Source: Candidatus Lernaella stagnicola
GTDB taxonomy: Bacteria; Lernaellota; Lernaellaia; Lernaellales; Lernaellaceae
Direction: 5' to 3'
DNA length: 64,000 bases
Assembly (NCBI GenBank): GCA_030765525.1
Contig: JAVCCK010000003.1
Location: forward strand, 186,001-250,000
The notes beneath the pieces are model-generated. The model saw only the letters and a program-made list of their open reading frames with translations. It was not told the origin of the DNA and did no database searches. Below are positions 26,736-34,547 of this stretch, one piece after another. The translations under genes were made by a program, and so were the position numbers. Position 1 is the stretch's first letter, and each line of letters starts with the position of its first letter.

Positions 26736-27905
26736 TTAGCTGAAGAAGGCCTCCATTCGATCGAAGGCCGTGTTTATCATCTCTTCGGGCACACAAAACG
26801 ACAGCCGCAGATGCCCTTCGCCTGTCGGTCCGAAATCGATCCCGGGCGTTGTCGATACCTTTGCTTCCCTCAGGAGTTTCCTGCAAAAGATTCCCGAGTC
26901 GGCTCCTTCCGCCAATAGTATTTTGGGAAACATGAGATAAGAACCGCTAGGCTTTTGGTATTCAAATACATGACTAAGATTATCGAGACGCGAACACATC
27001 AAATCCCTGGCCGACTCGTACTTTCTCCGGAACTCTTCGATACAGTCCTGCGGTCCTTTTAAAGCGGCAAGCGCGGCGTATTGGGAGGCCACCGGCGCGC
27101 AAATTGCTAAGGGAATATGGGCTTTGGCGATCTGAGGGATAATATCCTTATCGGCATGCAAGTAGCCGACTCTCCATCCGGTCATGGCATAGGTCTTGGT
27201 AAAAGTGTAGCAACTGATGGCGTTCTTTTTCATTTCCGGAATCGACGCAATTGAAAAATGTTTGTGACCGTTGAAAGTAAAGTACTCATAAGCTTCGTCG
27301 GTGATCACCATCAAGTTGTGCTTCAATGCGAGTTCAGCAACTTGGCGAAGCTGCCTTTCGTGGAAAACGGTACCGGTCGGGTTGTTTGGGGTGCAGTATA
27401 GAATCGCCTTGGTCCTGGATGTTATGGCTTTTTCCAAAGCATTGACATCGATAGTAAAGCCGTCATCCTCGATGAGCGGAACAAAAACCGGCTTTCCCGA
27501 GGCGAGAACAACCTGATTGACGTGGGTGGCATATGTGGGCGAGGGAAGGATAACTTCATCTCCCGGGTCTACAATGGCCATTACCGCGGCCGCCAGACCT
27601 TCGATGGCGCCCACGGTGACGATGATTTGGGAAGGGTCGGCATCAATCTGGTTATCCCTTTTAAGCTTTTTTACGATTTCGATTCGCAACGACAATAGTC
27701 CTGAACTTTCGGAGTAGCCGTCCGTCAGCCCCTCTCTAATCGCCTTGGTCGCCGCATCCCTGATATGCAGCGGCGCCTTTGATGTCGGCTTGGCCCATGA
27801 CAAAAACGCGACATCCTCTATCTCCTTTGATAAACGCGTCATCTCATGGATGGCTGATTTTGGTATTCGCTCCACTCTTTTAGAAATCATTGTTGTATTG
27901 CTCAT
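26736..27905 (-). CDS. Class I/II PLP aminotransferase, compositionally distinct
   Basis: A 389-residue fold-type I aminotransferase of the aspartate aminotransferase family. Visible are the substrate loop SYSESSGLLSLR (with a Gly before), NNPTGTVF (about 172-180), DEAYEYF, and the Schiff-base Lys in YTFTKTYAMTGWRVGY (about 231). C-terminal Arg in HLRLSFC binds the substrate carboxylate. AAGGA lies 7 nt before the ATG. The gene is visibly AT-richer, with more ATA/AAA/TTT codons, than the genes around it, and is flanked by long non-coding stretches, so it may be a horizontal acquisition. The second aminotransferase in this window (31755-32948) has host-like composition. Confidence 0.88.
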   Translation of the reverse strand: MSNTTMISKRVERIPKSAIHEMTRLSKEIEDVAFLSWAKPTSKAPLHIRDAATKAIREGLTDGYSESSGLLSLRIEIVKKLKRDNQIDADPSQIIVTVGAIEGLAAAVMAIVDPGDEVILPSPTYATHVNQVVLASGKPVFVPLIEDDGFTIDVNALEKAITSRTKAILYCTPNNPTGTVFHERQLRQVAELALKHNLMVITDEAYEYFTFNGHKHFSIASIPEMKKNAISCYTFTKTYAMTGWRVGYLHADKDIIPQIAKAHIPLAICAPVASQYAALAALKGPQDCIEEFRRKYESARDLMCSRLDNLSHVFEYQKPSGSYLMFPKILLAEGADSGIFCRKLLREAKVSTTPGIDFGPTGEGHLRLSFCVPEEMINTAFDRMEAFFS

Positions 27906-28476
27906 TCATAAATCCTTGTCGATCTGCGGTTAGTACACCTTTTCGACGCGTCTTCCTGATTCGCTTGAATCGCATGTTAATCGGGAAGTAAGGTATCAAA
28001 GTTTTTAGAATACACTTTCTGAGAATTCGTGACTACACAACACACCACAGCCGGCCCCTTCCTCGTCGCCTCCGTTGGAACTTGAGGGCGCACTGTGATT
28101 CCCGGCAATTCCCAGGACAGCATGCTTAATTATCGGACGTATCTTTTGCTCCGTCGAGACCGTCATTCAGGATGATCCTTTCGAACTCTTCCGCTCCGTA
28201 CCAGGCACGATTCGGCGCGTGCTTCTGGATTCCCGCTCCTGCAGCGTAAAAACGGAACACATAACAAGTATATGTCCCCGTTTTCCCCCAGCCGCACAGC
28301 CTCCCCGCCGATGGCGGTGAGACTATGCCACCCGGCATTCCTACGGTTTTGTGTGAAGCTCGCCAAGGCGACGAAGACGCCGGTCGCAGATGCAGTGACG
28401 TCGGGTGCACGCGGTCCTAGCCCCGGACCTTGTCCGGTCCAGGCACCGCTTGGCGGGCCTTGTCCGGGTGGTGATT
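27906..28476. other. Gap with AT-rich part and dispersed repeat copy 2
   Basis: About 570 bp. The part next to the aminotransferase (27906-28090) is AT-rich and probably holds its promoter. The rest is repeat copy 2 and GC-rich hairpins built on CCTTGTCCGG (two copies near 28425-28470). Overlapping open frames at 28126-28492 encode no recognisable protein and run through the repeat; I treat them as non-coding. Confidence 0.55.
28122..28458 (-). repeat. Dispersed repeat, copy 2 (longer)
   Basis: Reverse complement matches copy 1 at 5397-5550 in collinear blocks: GCGGTGCCTGGACC, ACCGCGTGCACCCG, GGCGAGCTTCA with CAAAA, the hairpin, CCGTTTTTAC, and AATTAAGCAT at the end. Its hairpin (28249-28284) has stem GGGGACATATA and TATGTGTTCC around the same CTTGT loop. 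Stem bases differ from copy 1 but pairing is kept by paired changes and G-U wobbles on this strand. About 180 bp here are missing from copy 1. Confidence 0.6.
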
Positions 28477-29043
28477 CTACTTCGGCATCCACCAGGATTT
28501 TTGCGGTCTGCTCATGATATACGCCAAGCCGGGCGTATCAAAAAGGAAGCGCACACCGGCCTGATGGCGGATTTCGAACTCGTCTTCCTCACCGGTCAGG
28601 GGCAGGTCCAGGCGATAAAAAACTCCGACCAAGTGCGCCCGCGTGCGCGGACCTTCCGGTGAGACAAAGGGATACGAGAAGGCGACAACCGGCCCCCCGG
28701 CGAGTATGCCGCGGTGGCCGTAGGTTTGGGAGATGGAGCCACCCAGAGTCAGGTAGGAAAACCCGGCGGTCGCTTCGCCGCGTATCTGGCCCGCGGAAGA
28801 AGCCGGTAGGTAATCGCCCTCGAAAAGAGCCAACCACGAAAAATTCTCGATGTGCCCGATGCTCAGCCCGCCGCCCATAAAGCCGTCGGCGGCTTCTGTA
28901 GCAGCATCTTTTTCGGCTTGGAAGTGTCCGCCCGCAGTCAAGAAAGGGCCGAACGCGAGCCAATAGTCGTTACCGGCAGGCGAAGCGGCAGCGAGAGCAA
29001 CCGCGGCCAAAACGCAAAGGATAGCGAGAGACAATGTGCGCAT
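28477..29043 (-). CDS. Probable outer-membrane beta-barrel or periplasmic protein
   Basis: A 188-residue exported protein. I choose the ATG at 29043 (MRTLSLAILCVLAAVALAAASPA) because AAAAGGAAAC lies just upstream; an ATG 21 nt earlier adds only basic residues. After the signal peptide the sequence alternates like beta strands (FSWLALFEGDYLPASS, TAGFSYLTLGGSISQTYG, AGGPVVAFSYPFVSP, AHLVGVFYRLDLPL, HQAGVRFLF). It resembles small outer-membrane barrels or lipid-binding proteins. It comes after the terminator of the cytochrome genes on the same strand, so co-regulation with them is not shown. Function unknown. Confidence 0.6.
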   Translation of the reverse strand: MRTLSLAILCVLAAVALAAASPAGNDYWLAFGPFLTAGGHFQAEKDAATEAADGFMGGGLSIGHIENFSWLALFEGDYLPASSAGQIRGEATAGFSYLTLGGSISQTYGHRGILAGGPVVAFSYPFVSPEGPRTRAHLVGVFYRLDLPLTGEEDEFEIRHQAGVRFLFDTPGLAYIMSRPQKSWWMPK

Positions 29044-29102
29044 GCTTCGTTTCCTTTTCCCCATTCTCTGAGCAAAAAGATAACCCGTTTACGGCGATTC
29101 AA

Positions 29103-29133
29103 CAAAAAAAAAGCCCGGGAAACCCCGGGCTTT
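29103..29133 (-). terminator. Rho-independent terminator after the tetrahaem cytochrome
   Basis: A perfect 9-bp stem AAGCCCGGG/CCCGGGCTT (29111-29119 with 29124-29132), loop of 4 nt, is followed in the minus-strand transcript by about ten U residues. It ends the cytochrome transcript 22 bp beyond the cytochrome stop codon. Confidence 0.92.
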
Positions 29134-29154
29134 CCTGTTTTTTTTACTAGCCGA

Positions 29155-29484
29155 TCAGCCGGAGTGACAATCTTTGCAGCCGGTCGGGCCTTTCCCCATT
29201 TTCTTGTGGCAGTCTTTGCACTGCTTGTGGAAGGCCGTCTTTGTGTTGATACCGCCGGCCTTGCTGCCCGTGGCATCGTGACAAGTGTGGCATGCGGTGT
29301 TTTCACCCGTATGGTGACATGTCTTGCAATTCCCACCCGCGTAGTCGTTGTGTTTCTTGTGCGTGAAATCCAAACCACCCTTGTAGTCTTTGGCGAGCTT
29401 GATCACATCATCGACCGCCAAGACGGCGCCCGCGATCGCCATCACAAAAGCAAGGGCCATCAGGATTGCGAGAGTCTTCTTCAT
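29155..29484 (-). CDS. Periplasmic tetrahaem cytochrome c3-type protein
   Basis: A 109-residue class III cytochrome. The first 23 residues are a signal peptide (cleavage near VLA-VDD). The mature protein of about 86 residues has four CxxCH haem sites: CKTCH, CHTCH, CKDCH and CKDCH, plus the spaced His in FTHKKH typical of bis-His coordination. It should carry electrons through the periplasm between inner-membrane and outer-membrane redox partners. GAAGGAGG precedes the ATG. It sits 85 bp downstream of the 11-haem membrane cytochrome gene, ahead of a strong terminator, so the two probably form one transcript. Confidence 0.92.
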   Translation of the reverse strand: MKKTLAILMALAFVMAIAGAVLAVDDVIKLAKDYKGGLDFTHKKHNDYAGGNCKTCHHTGENTACHTCHDATGSKAGGINTKTAFHKQCKDCHKKMGKGPTGCKDCHSG

Positions 29485-29569
29485 CAGAAAATCCTCCTTC
29501 TACCCGTAATTGACATCAACAAAGCCGAATGGTTCAGCCCATTCCGGCAAAATCCTCAACGCGGCGGGA

Positions 29570-31609
29570 TTATTGCACATCTTCCTCGCCTTGGCCAGAC
29601 TCTTTTTGGGCCGCCAGGCGCTTTTCGCGCTTGATACGCTCCCATTCGGCGGCGTGCTCGTGCTCCATTTCTTCCTCGGTTAACGTGCCGGTAAGCCAGT
29701 GCGTGGCCATCGGCGCGACATCCGGATTGAGCAACACTGAGTAGAAGTGCCAAATGATAATCGCCAGCGTCGCCAGGATCGCTTCCATGTAATGCACCAG
29801 GTGCGCCACATCGAGCGCCCACAGCGGCAAGAACCGAAGCATCGGCTCTTCGAACCACAACATGAAGCCGGTGATAACCATCACCGCCGTGCCCCAGATC
29901 ATGGCGAGGTATTCCATTTTTTCGATGTAGCTGAACCGCTCGAATTTCGGTTTTTTCTTCCACAGCCCGACGTTGTAGGCCATCGTATAGACCATGTCGT
30001 AGGCGTCTTTGAGCTTGGGAATCATGCCCAGCACGTAGCCGCGGCCCCGTTTGGTCGCCAGCACCCAATAGAAGTGGAACAACGCCCAACCGACCATCCC
30101 CAGCGCAGCGATACGGTGCACGTAGGCGCGTAAGGTTTCGTTCGTTTCCCCGGAAAGACCGGGTATTTTCCAGCCGAAGGTAAGCGCAAAGCCCGAGATC
30201 GCCAGCAGCGAGAAGCTGATCATCAGCACGATGTGCTGGTAACGTTCATTCGGCGTCAGGCGCTGGTGCACACCCATCGCGCGCATGCGGCTCAAATGCT
30301 TGCGGACCTTCTTGAGCCAGTCGATCAGGTTGTGGAAGAACATGAAGCCCAGGGTGCCTGGAATCAAAAACAAGTATGCGTAACGCACCCACCACTGCAC
30401 TTTTTCGCCGATCGTATCCGCGTTGCGGTCGAGCACCGAGTGCATTTTGCCCACCGCTGCGCCCTTGCCGATGCTCGGGTGACACTTGCCGCACGTGGTT
30501 TGCAGGTTGTCGGGGTGAATGCTGCTTTTCGGATCGCTCGAACTTAGAATCAAGTGCGACTCGTGGCAACTGGCGCAATCGGCCGAACGCAGGTCGCCTT
30601 TCTTCAGCGCCAGCCCGTGGAAGCTGTCTTCGTAAGTTTTGTTGACATTCGTGTTGAGCGCGAAGCGGCTGTTGATCCGCTCGGCTTGATGGCACTGGCC
30701 GCAGACGCCGCGCACCGCTTTGTATCCGTAGACCTGCGAGTCAGGATCCGAAACGGCCTTGACCAAATGCGCCCCGTGACAATCGGTGCACGTCGGGCTC
30801 GATAAGTTGCCCGCCGCCAGCGCCGCGCCGTGCGCCCCGGCTTCGAAGTCTTTCCGCGATTTCTCGTGGCACTTACCGCAGGTGCGCGAAATATTCGCTT
30901 TGGCCACCGAACCTCGGAAGGGGCCGACCTCGTGGCTGCTGTGGCAGTCGTTGCACGTCGCGTTGACGCGCTTGCCGTCTTTGCGCTGAGCGTGAATGCT
31001 GCCGTTCCATTCCTCGAGCGCCCCTGCCCTTTGATGCCCCGGCAGTTTGTCGGTCGCGTGGCACTGGCCGCAGGTTTTGGCGACGTTTTCCCGGTAGACG
31101 CTACTGCCCTCTTCGCTGGGCGACACCATGTAATGGGCGCCGTGGCAGTCGGCGCAAACGGGAGAATTGACGTTCCCTTCCTTCGCCGCGCGCCAATGGG
31201 CGGAGCTGAAATACGCCTCGACGTAGTCGTCGTGACAGTTGCCGCATTTGACCGGTTGGAGTTTGGCGTTGTGATTGAGTTTGGTGATGTCGGCGTGACA
31301 GCCCAGGCAGTCGGTGCCGTGCACGGCGTCTTTCATCTTTTTCAAATCGATGGTCAGCGAGACGCCCGCGCGCTTGGCCCCGGCCTTGGGGCCTTCGACT
31401 TTCCACTCAGGCGGATTCGGCTCGAGCATCTCCGCCTTTTCTTCCGGCCCCGCCTCGGCCGCCATGCCGTCGTGGCATCCCATGCAGTCCTGCGTTGTCG
31501 GCTTGGGCGTCGACGCCGGTTCGTCGGCCAGGGCCCAGGTTACGGCCAGGCACAGAAGAACCGTCAGGGCGAAGATAAGGCGTCGCGTCCTCGCGTTTTG
31601 GATTGGCAT
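29570..31609 (-). CDS. Multihaem c-type cytochrome fused to b-type membrane domain (CbcL-like)
   Basis: A 679-residue protein. I start it at the ATG at 31609 (MPIQNARTRR), with GAGGTGG upstream and a promoter between this and an earlier in-frame start at 31678. A signal peptide ends near ALA-DEP. The periplasmic part carries eleven CxxCH motifs (CMGCH, CLGCH, CGNCH, CADCH, CGQCH, CNDCH, CGKCH, CTDCH, CGQCH, CASCH, CGKCH). From about residue 415 come four or five membrane helices with conserved His (RYQHIVLMISF, YVHRIAALG, LVHYMEAI, IIWHFYS), as in cytochrome b561/hydrogenase-b domains. The design matches Geobacter CbcL (b-type plus nine haems), an inner-membrane quinol oxidase feeding extracellular electron transfer. 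Here the haem count is higher. Confidence 0.88.
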   Translation of the reverse strand: MPIQNARTRRLIFALTVLLCLAVTWALADEPASTPKPTTQDCMGCHDGMAAEAGPEEKAEMLEPNPPEWKVEGPKAGAKRAGVSLTIDLKKMKDAVHGTDCLGCHADITKLNHNAKLQPVKCGNCHDDYVEAYFSSAHWRAAKEGNVNSPVCADCHGAHYMVSPSEEGSSVYRENVAKTCGQCHATDKLPGHQRAGALEEWNGSIHAQRKDGKRVNATCNDCHSSHEVGPFRGSVAKANISRTCGKCHEKSRKDFEAGAHGAALAAGNLSSPTCTDCHGAHLVKAVSDPDSQVYGYKAVRGVCGQCHQAERINSRFALNTNVNKTYEDSFHGLALKKGDLRSADCASCHESHLILSSSDPKSSIHPDNLQTTCGKCHPSIGKGAAVGKMHSVLDRNADTIGEKVQWWVRYAYLFLIPGTLGFMFFHNLIDWLKKVRKHLSRMRAMGVHQRLTPNERYQHIVLMISFSLLAISGFALTFGWKIPGLSGETNETLRAYVHRIAALGMVGWALFHFYWVLATKRGRGYVLGMIPKLKDAYDMVYTMAYNVGLWKKKPKFERFSYIEKMEYLAMIWGTAVMVITGFMLWFEEPMLRFLPLWALDVAHLVHYMEAILATLAIIIWHFYSVLLNPDVAPMATHWLTGTLTEEEMEHEHAAEWERIKREKRLAAQKESGQGEEDVQ

Positions 31610-31633
31610 GTTGAGACCACCTCGGCTGCTGAA

Positions 31634-31647
31634 TGAGCGTTCACTCA
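31634..31647. promoter_or_regulatory. Operator-like palindrome before the multihaem cytochrome
   Basis: The plus strand reads TGAGCGTTCACTCA, an imperfect palindrome with TGAG/CTCA arms, similar in style to TetR-family operators (TGAATGA...TCATTCA). It directly abuts the -10 hexamer of the proposed promoter, so a bound protein would block transcription. No regulator gene is adjacent. Confidence 0.4.
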
Positions 31648-31678
31648 ATTTTAAACCAAAGAAACGCCGGAAAGTCAA
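31648..31678 (-). promoter_or_regulatory. Probable sigma-70 promoter of the cytochrome unit
   Basis: TTGACT (31673-31678) and TAAAAT (31648-31653) each match consensus at 5 of 6 positions, with a 19-bp spacer; a TTTAAA at 17-bp spacing is an alternative -10. Transcription would begin about 30 nt before the ATG at 31609, which supports that start codon. Confidence 0.5.
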
Positions 31679-31754
31679 TAATTTGATGACTTCCGCTTCC
31701 TATTCCTGCGCCCGGGCGACCGATTGCGATACGCCGCGGATAAACGCGCGTCAC

Positions 31755-32948
31755 CTACTTCAGCGCCCGCACGGCTTCCTGAATGCGGTCGAGGCCTTCC
31801 TGGATCTGGTCGAGGCTCGTGGCGTAGCTGAGGCGGATGTTCTCGTCGGCGCCAAAGCCGATGCCGGGCACTGCCGCCACCTTCACCGCATCGAGCAGGT
31901 AGTCGCACAGCGCCAGCGAGCCGTCGATCACCTTCTTGCCCGCCTTCTTACCGTAGTAGTGCGAGAAGTTGGGAAAGACGTAAAACGCGCCCTCGGGCTC
32001 CGGGCACGGCACGTGGGGAATCTCGCACAAGCGATCGAGAATGTACTGGCGCCGCTGAGTGAACGCGGCCTTCATTGTCTTGACGCAATCCTGCGGTCCG
32101 ATGAGCGCCGCACGCGCCCCGGCCTGGGCGAAGCTGGTGGCGTTGGAGGTTTGCTGGCTTTGCAGCCGGCCGAGCATTTCGATCACACCTTCCGGGCCGA
32201 TCGCCCAGCCGATGCGCCAGCCGGTCATGGCGTAGGTTTTCGCCGCGCCGGACACAACCAGCGTATGCGCCGCGATTTCCGGGCTGATCGTAGGCACGCT
32301 GGTGAAACGGAAGCGGCCGTAGGTCAGTTCCTCGTAAATTTCATCGGAAATGATCCAGAGTTTCTTGTCCACCGCAATTTGCGCCAGCGCCGCCAACTGC
32401 TTTTTCGTGTAGGCCGCACCGGTCGGATTCGAGGGGCTGTTGAGCACCACGACCCTCGTGCGGTAGTTGATCGCGTCGCGCAACTGGTCCGGCGTGATAC
32501 GGAAACCGGATTTCTCGGTCGTCGGGATGATCACCGGCTCGCCTTCGGCCAGGCGCACCATTTCCGGATAACTCACCCAATAGGGCGCCGGAATGATGGC
32601 CTCGTCGCCCGGGTCGAGCAGCAGTTGAAAGATGTTGTACAGCGCGTGCTTGCCGCCCACGGTGATCACCGTGTTTTTGCCGGTCATCGGCAGGCCGTAC
32701 AGGCGGGTGTAGCGCTCGGCGACCGCTTCGCGCAGCGGCGGCCATCCGGCGGCAGGCAGGTAGCGCGTCATCCCGTCACGCAAGGCTTGGATGGCGGCTT
32801 CCTTGATGTGCTCCGGCGTATCGAAATCGGGTTCGCCGGCGCCGAATGCCACAACGTCTTCGCCGGCGGCTTTGAGCGCTTTGGCTTTGGCGGAAACCGC
32901 CAGGGTGATCGACGGGTTCAGTTGTCCCACGCGTTTGGCATACGTCAT
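31755..32948 (-). CDS. aspC: Aspartate aminotransferase (class Ib)
   Basis: A 397-residue PLP enzyme catalysing aspartate + 2-oxoglutarate to oxaloacetate + glutamate. Typical class Ib features: FGAGEPDFDTPEHIKEAA near the N-terminus, TRYLPAAGWPPLREA, NSPSNPTGAAY (about 177-187), SDEIYEEL, the PLP Lys in SGAAKTYAMTGWRIGW (about 237), and IRLSYA with the carboxylate-binding Arg. Composition matches the rest of the window. It lies 12 bp upstream, on the same strand, of nothing else but follows coaD closely, so rsmD-coaD-aspC form an operon. Prephenate aminotransferase activity, known in some family members, is possible. Confidence 0.92.
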   Translation of the reverse strand: MTYAKRVGQLNPSITLAVSAKAKALKAAGEDVVAFGAGEPDFDTPEHIKEAAIQALRDGMTRYLPAAGWPPLREAVAERYTRLYGLPMTGKNTVITVGGKHALYNIFQLLLDPGDEAIIPAPYWVSYPEMVRLAEGEPVIIPTTEKSGFRITPDQLRDAINYRTRVVVLNSPSNPTGAAYTKKQLAALAQIAVDKKLWIISDEIYEELTYGRFRFTSVPTISPEIAAHTLVVSGAAKTYAMTGWRIGWAIGPEGVIEMLGRLQSQQTSNATSFAQAGARAALIGPQDCVKTMKAAFTQRRQYILDRLCEIPHVPCPEPEGAFYVFPNFSHYYGKKAGKKVIDGSLALCDYLLDAVKVAAVPGIGFGADENIRLSYATSLDQIQEGLDRIQEAVRALK

Positions 32949-32960
32949 CGCATTCCTCGA

Positions 32961-33467
32961 CTATCCGATGTGTTCTTTTTTGACTTGATCGACCTTGCTT
33001 CGCAACACCTCGAGCACGTTCGGCGGCACCATGCTGGAAACGTCGCCGTTGAAATACACGATCTCCTTGACCATGCTCGAGGATAAATAGACGTGCGGTT
33101 CGCTGGCCATCAAGAAGAAGGTTTCGATATTCGGCGCGAGCTTGTGATTGGTCAGCGCCATTTGGAATTCGTAATCGAAATCGGTCACGGCCCGCAGGCC
33201 GCGGATGATCACGTTCGCGTTTATTTTCATCAGGTAATGTATCAACAGATCCGAAAAAGCTTCGACGCGAATTCGCGTGTCGGCCAAGGTTTCGCGAATC
33301 ATCCCGATTCGTTCTTCGGGCGTAAACAAGTACTTTTTTCGTGGATTGACGGCCACGCCGATGATCAAATTCTCAAAGGCGCAACGCGCCCGTCTGATCA
33401 AATCCACATGCCCGTTTGTAATCGGATCAAAGCTCCCGGCGTATACCGCTAGTTTCCCACCGCTCAT
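32961..33467 (-). CDS. coaD: Phosphopantetheine adenylyltransferase
   Basis: A 168-residue nucleotidyltransferase for the fourth step of coenzyme A synthesis (4'-phosphopantetheine + ATP to dephospho-CoA). It has the T/HxGH-type site in YAGSFDPITNGHVDLI (9-24), RGLRAVTDFDYEFQMALTN (about 89-107) and YLSSSMVKEI (about 127-136), which correspond to the ATP- and substrate-binding segments of the family. Length is normal. Its ATG overlaps the rsmD stop by 4 bp, the classical rsmD-coaD pair. Confidence 0.96.
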   Translation of the reverse strand: MSGGKLAVYAGSFDPITNGHVDLIRRARCAFENLIIGVAVNPRKKYLFTPEERIGMIRETLADTRIRVEAFSDLLIHYLMKINANVIIRGLRAVTDFDYEFQMALTNHKLAPNIETFFLMASEPHVYLSSSMVKEIVYFNGDVSSMVPPNVLEVLRSKVDQVKKEHIG

Positions 33468-34018
33468 GTTGTGTCCCTCGCCGTCAAAAAGGTAACTTTC
33501 GAATCACCGTAAGTCCGCTGATCCACGATTGAAAGCCCCACCGGGGCAACCAGCGCTTCCTTGTGGTGCTGCTTGGCCACGACCCGGCCGTCGGGCGCCA
33601 CGAGTTTGCACTGGGCAACGATTTCCAACGAACGATCTATCAGTCCCTTTGGATAAGGGGGGTCGACAAATACCACGTCGTACGGCCCGTCCTCAGCCAA
33701 ACGCGGCGCCACCCGAAGAAAGTCGCCGACAATCAGGCGCGCGCGCTCTTCCAGCCCCCAGGCGGGCAGCAACGCCGCCAGATGCCGGCTCGTCGGCTTG
33801 TGCAACTCCACAAAGGTCACAAAAGCCGAACCGCGCGACAGACATTCCAGCCCCAACAGACCGGTGCCGGCGAAGCTGTCGAGCACCCTCGCGCCGTCCA
33901 GCCGCGGTCCGAGAATGTTGAAGATCGCTTCCCGAACCCGCTCCAAGGCCGGTCGCAAATACTTGGAAGCCGGGGTATGCAAACGCCGGCCGCGAAGTTC
34001 TCCGCCGGTGATTCGCAT
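33464..34018 (-). CDS. rsmD: 16S rRNA (guanine-966-N2) methyltransferase
   Basis: A 184-residue SAM-dependent methyltransferase that modifies G966 of 16S rRNA. It starts with MRITGGELRGRRL, typical of RsmD, and has RPALERVREAIFNIL, SAM motif I LDSFAGTGLLGLE (about 46-58) and the catalytic DPPY (about 117-120) followed by PKG. It overlaps coaD by 4 bp. First gene of the rsmD-coaD-aspC unit; divergent from the small gene at 34179. Confidence 0.95.
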   Translation of the reverse strand: MRITGGELRGRRLHTPASKYLRPALERVREAIFNILGPRLDGARVLDSFAGTGLLGLECLSRGSAFVTFVELHKPTSRHLAALLPAWGLEERARLIVGDFLRVAPRLAEDGPYDVVFVDPPYPKGLIDRSLEIVAQCKLVAPDGRVVAKQHHKEALVAPVGLSIVDQRTYGDSKVTFLTARDTT

Positions 34019-34178
34019 GCCCGTCCTCCACCCGCGCGGCGCACCGCGCCGAAATACGCAGCGATACTAAACAAATCGCCCGTTCGGCGCAACGTCCGCG
34101 CGCCTTTCCGCCGCTTGCTACTTGCTTCCGAAGTTGGGGCACGTTAGGGTTTGAAAAACAACCAAGTAGGAGGCCAAC

Positions 34179-34451
34179 GTGGCGTTCGGCGGCAGTCCGA
34201 GAGAGATGGCGAAAGCCGTGGCTGATGGTTACATGAATTTCACTTCAGCTAATCTTCGTCGGTTCAAAACGCCGGAGAAGCTACGGGAAGTGTTGAATTT
34301 TCTCACCGTGATGGAGCGTGAGGTCCGCAACGAAATCATCGCCGATGACGACTTCGACGGCACGCGCAAGAAGCACTTTCGCTTGGGAAATTTGCGCAAA
34401 GCAAAAATGGTCATTCAGGGATTCGCCAAATCCCGCCGCATCCAACTGTAG
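34179..34451 (+). CDS. Small conserved-looking hypothetical protein
   Basis: A 90-residue basic protein, starting at GTG (34179) with an excellent TAGGAGG 5 nt upstream. It has no signal peptide or membrane helix and is predicted mostly helical, with paired charged stretches (KTPEKLREVLNFLTVMEREVRNEIIADDDFDG) and a Lys/Arg-rich end (KKHFRLGNLRKAKMVIQGFAKSRRIQL). I do not recognise the family. Size, charge and helices would suit a nucleic-acid-binding or adaptor role, but this is a guess. It stands between rsmD and the lytic transglycosylase gene, 70-100 bp from the latter. Confidence 0.65.
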   Translation: MAFGGSPREMAKAVADGYMNFTSANLRRFKTPEKLREVLNFLTVMEREVRNEIIADDDFDGTRKKHFRLGNLRKAKMVIQGFAKSRRIQL

Positions 34452-34547
34452 TGACGTCCGGCGAATTTCCTTCGGCTCCGCTTTTTTCCGGGTCTACCCC
34501 CTGAAGAAATTACCGCTGCGGTGATGTTTGTGATACCCTCAATCCCC

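Noticed and set aside
28126-28492. Two overlapping minus-strand frames as small genes
   Set aside because: They run through the repeat hairpin, have no ribosome site and resemble no protein; more likely non-coding repeat sequence.
31610-31678. Upstream start for the multihaem cytochrome
   Set aside because: The segment contains the likely promoter and operator, and adds residues before a good signal peptide; GAGGTGG fits the ATG at 31609.
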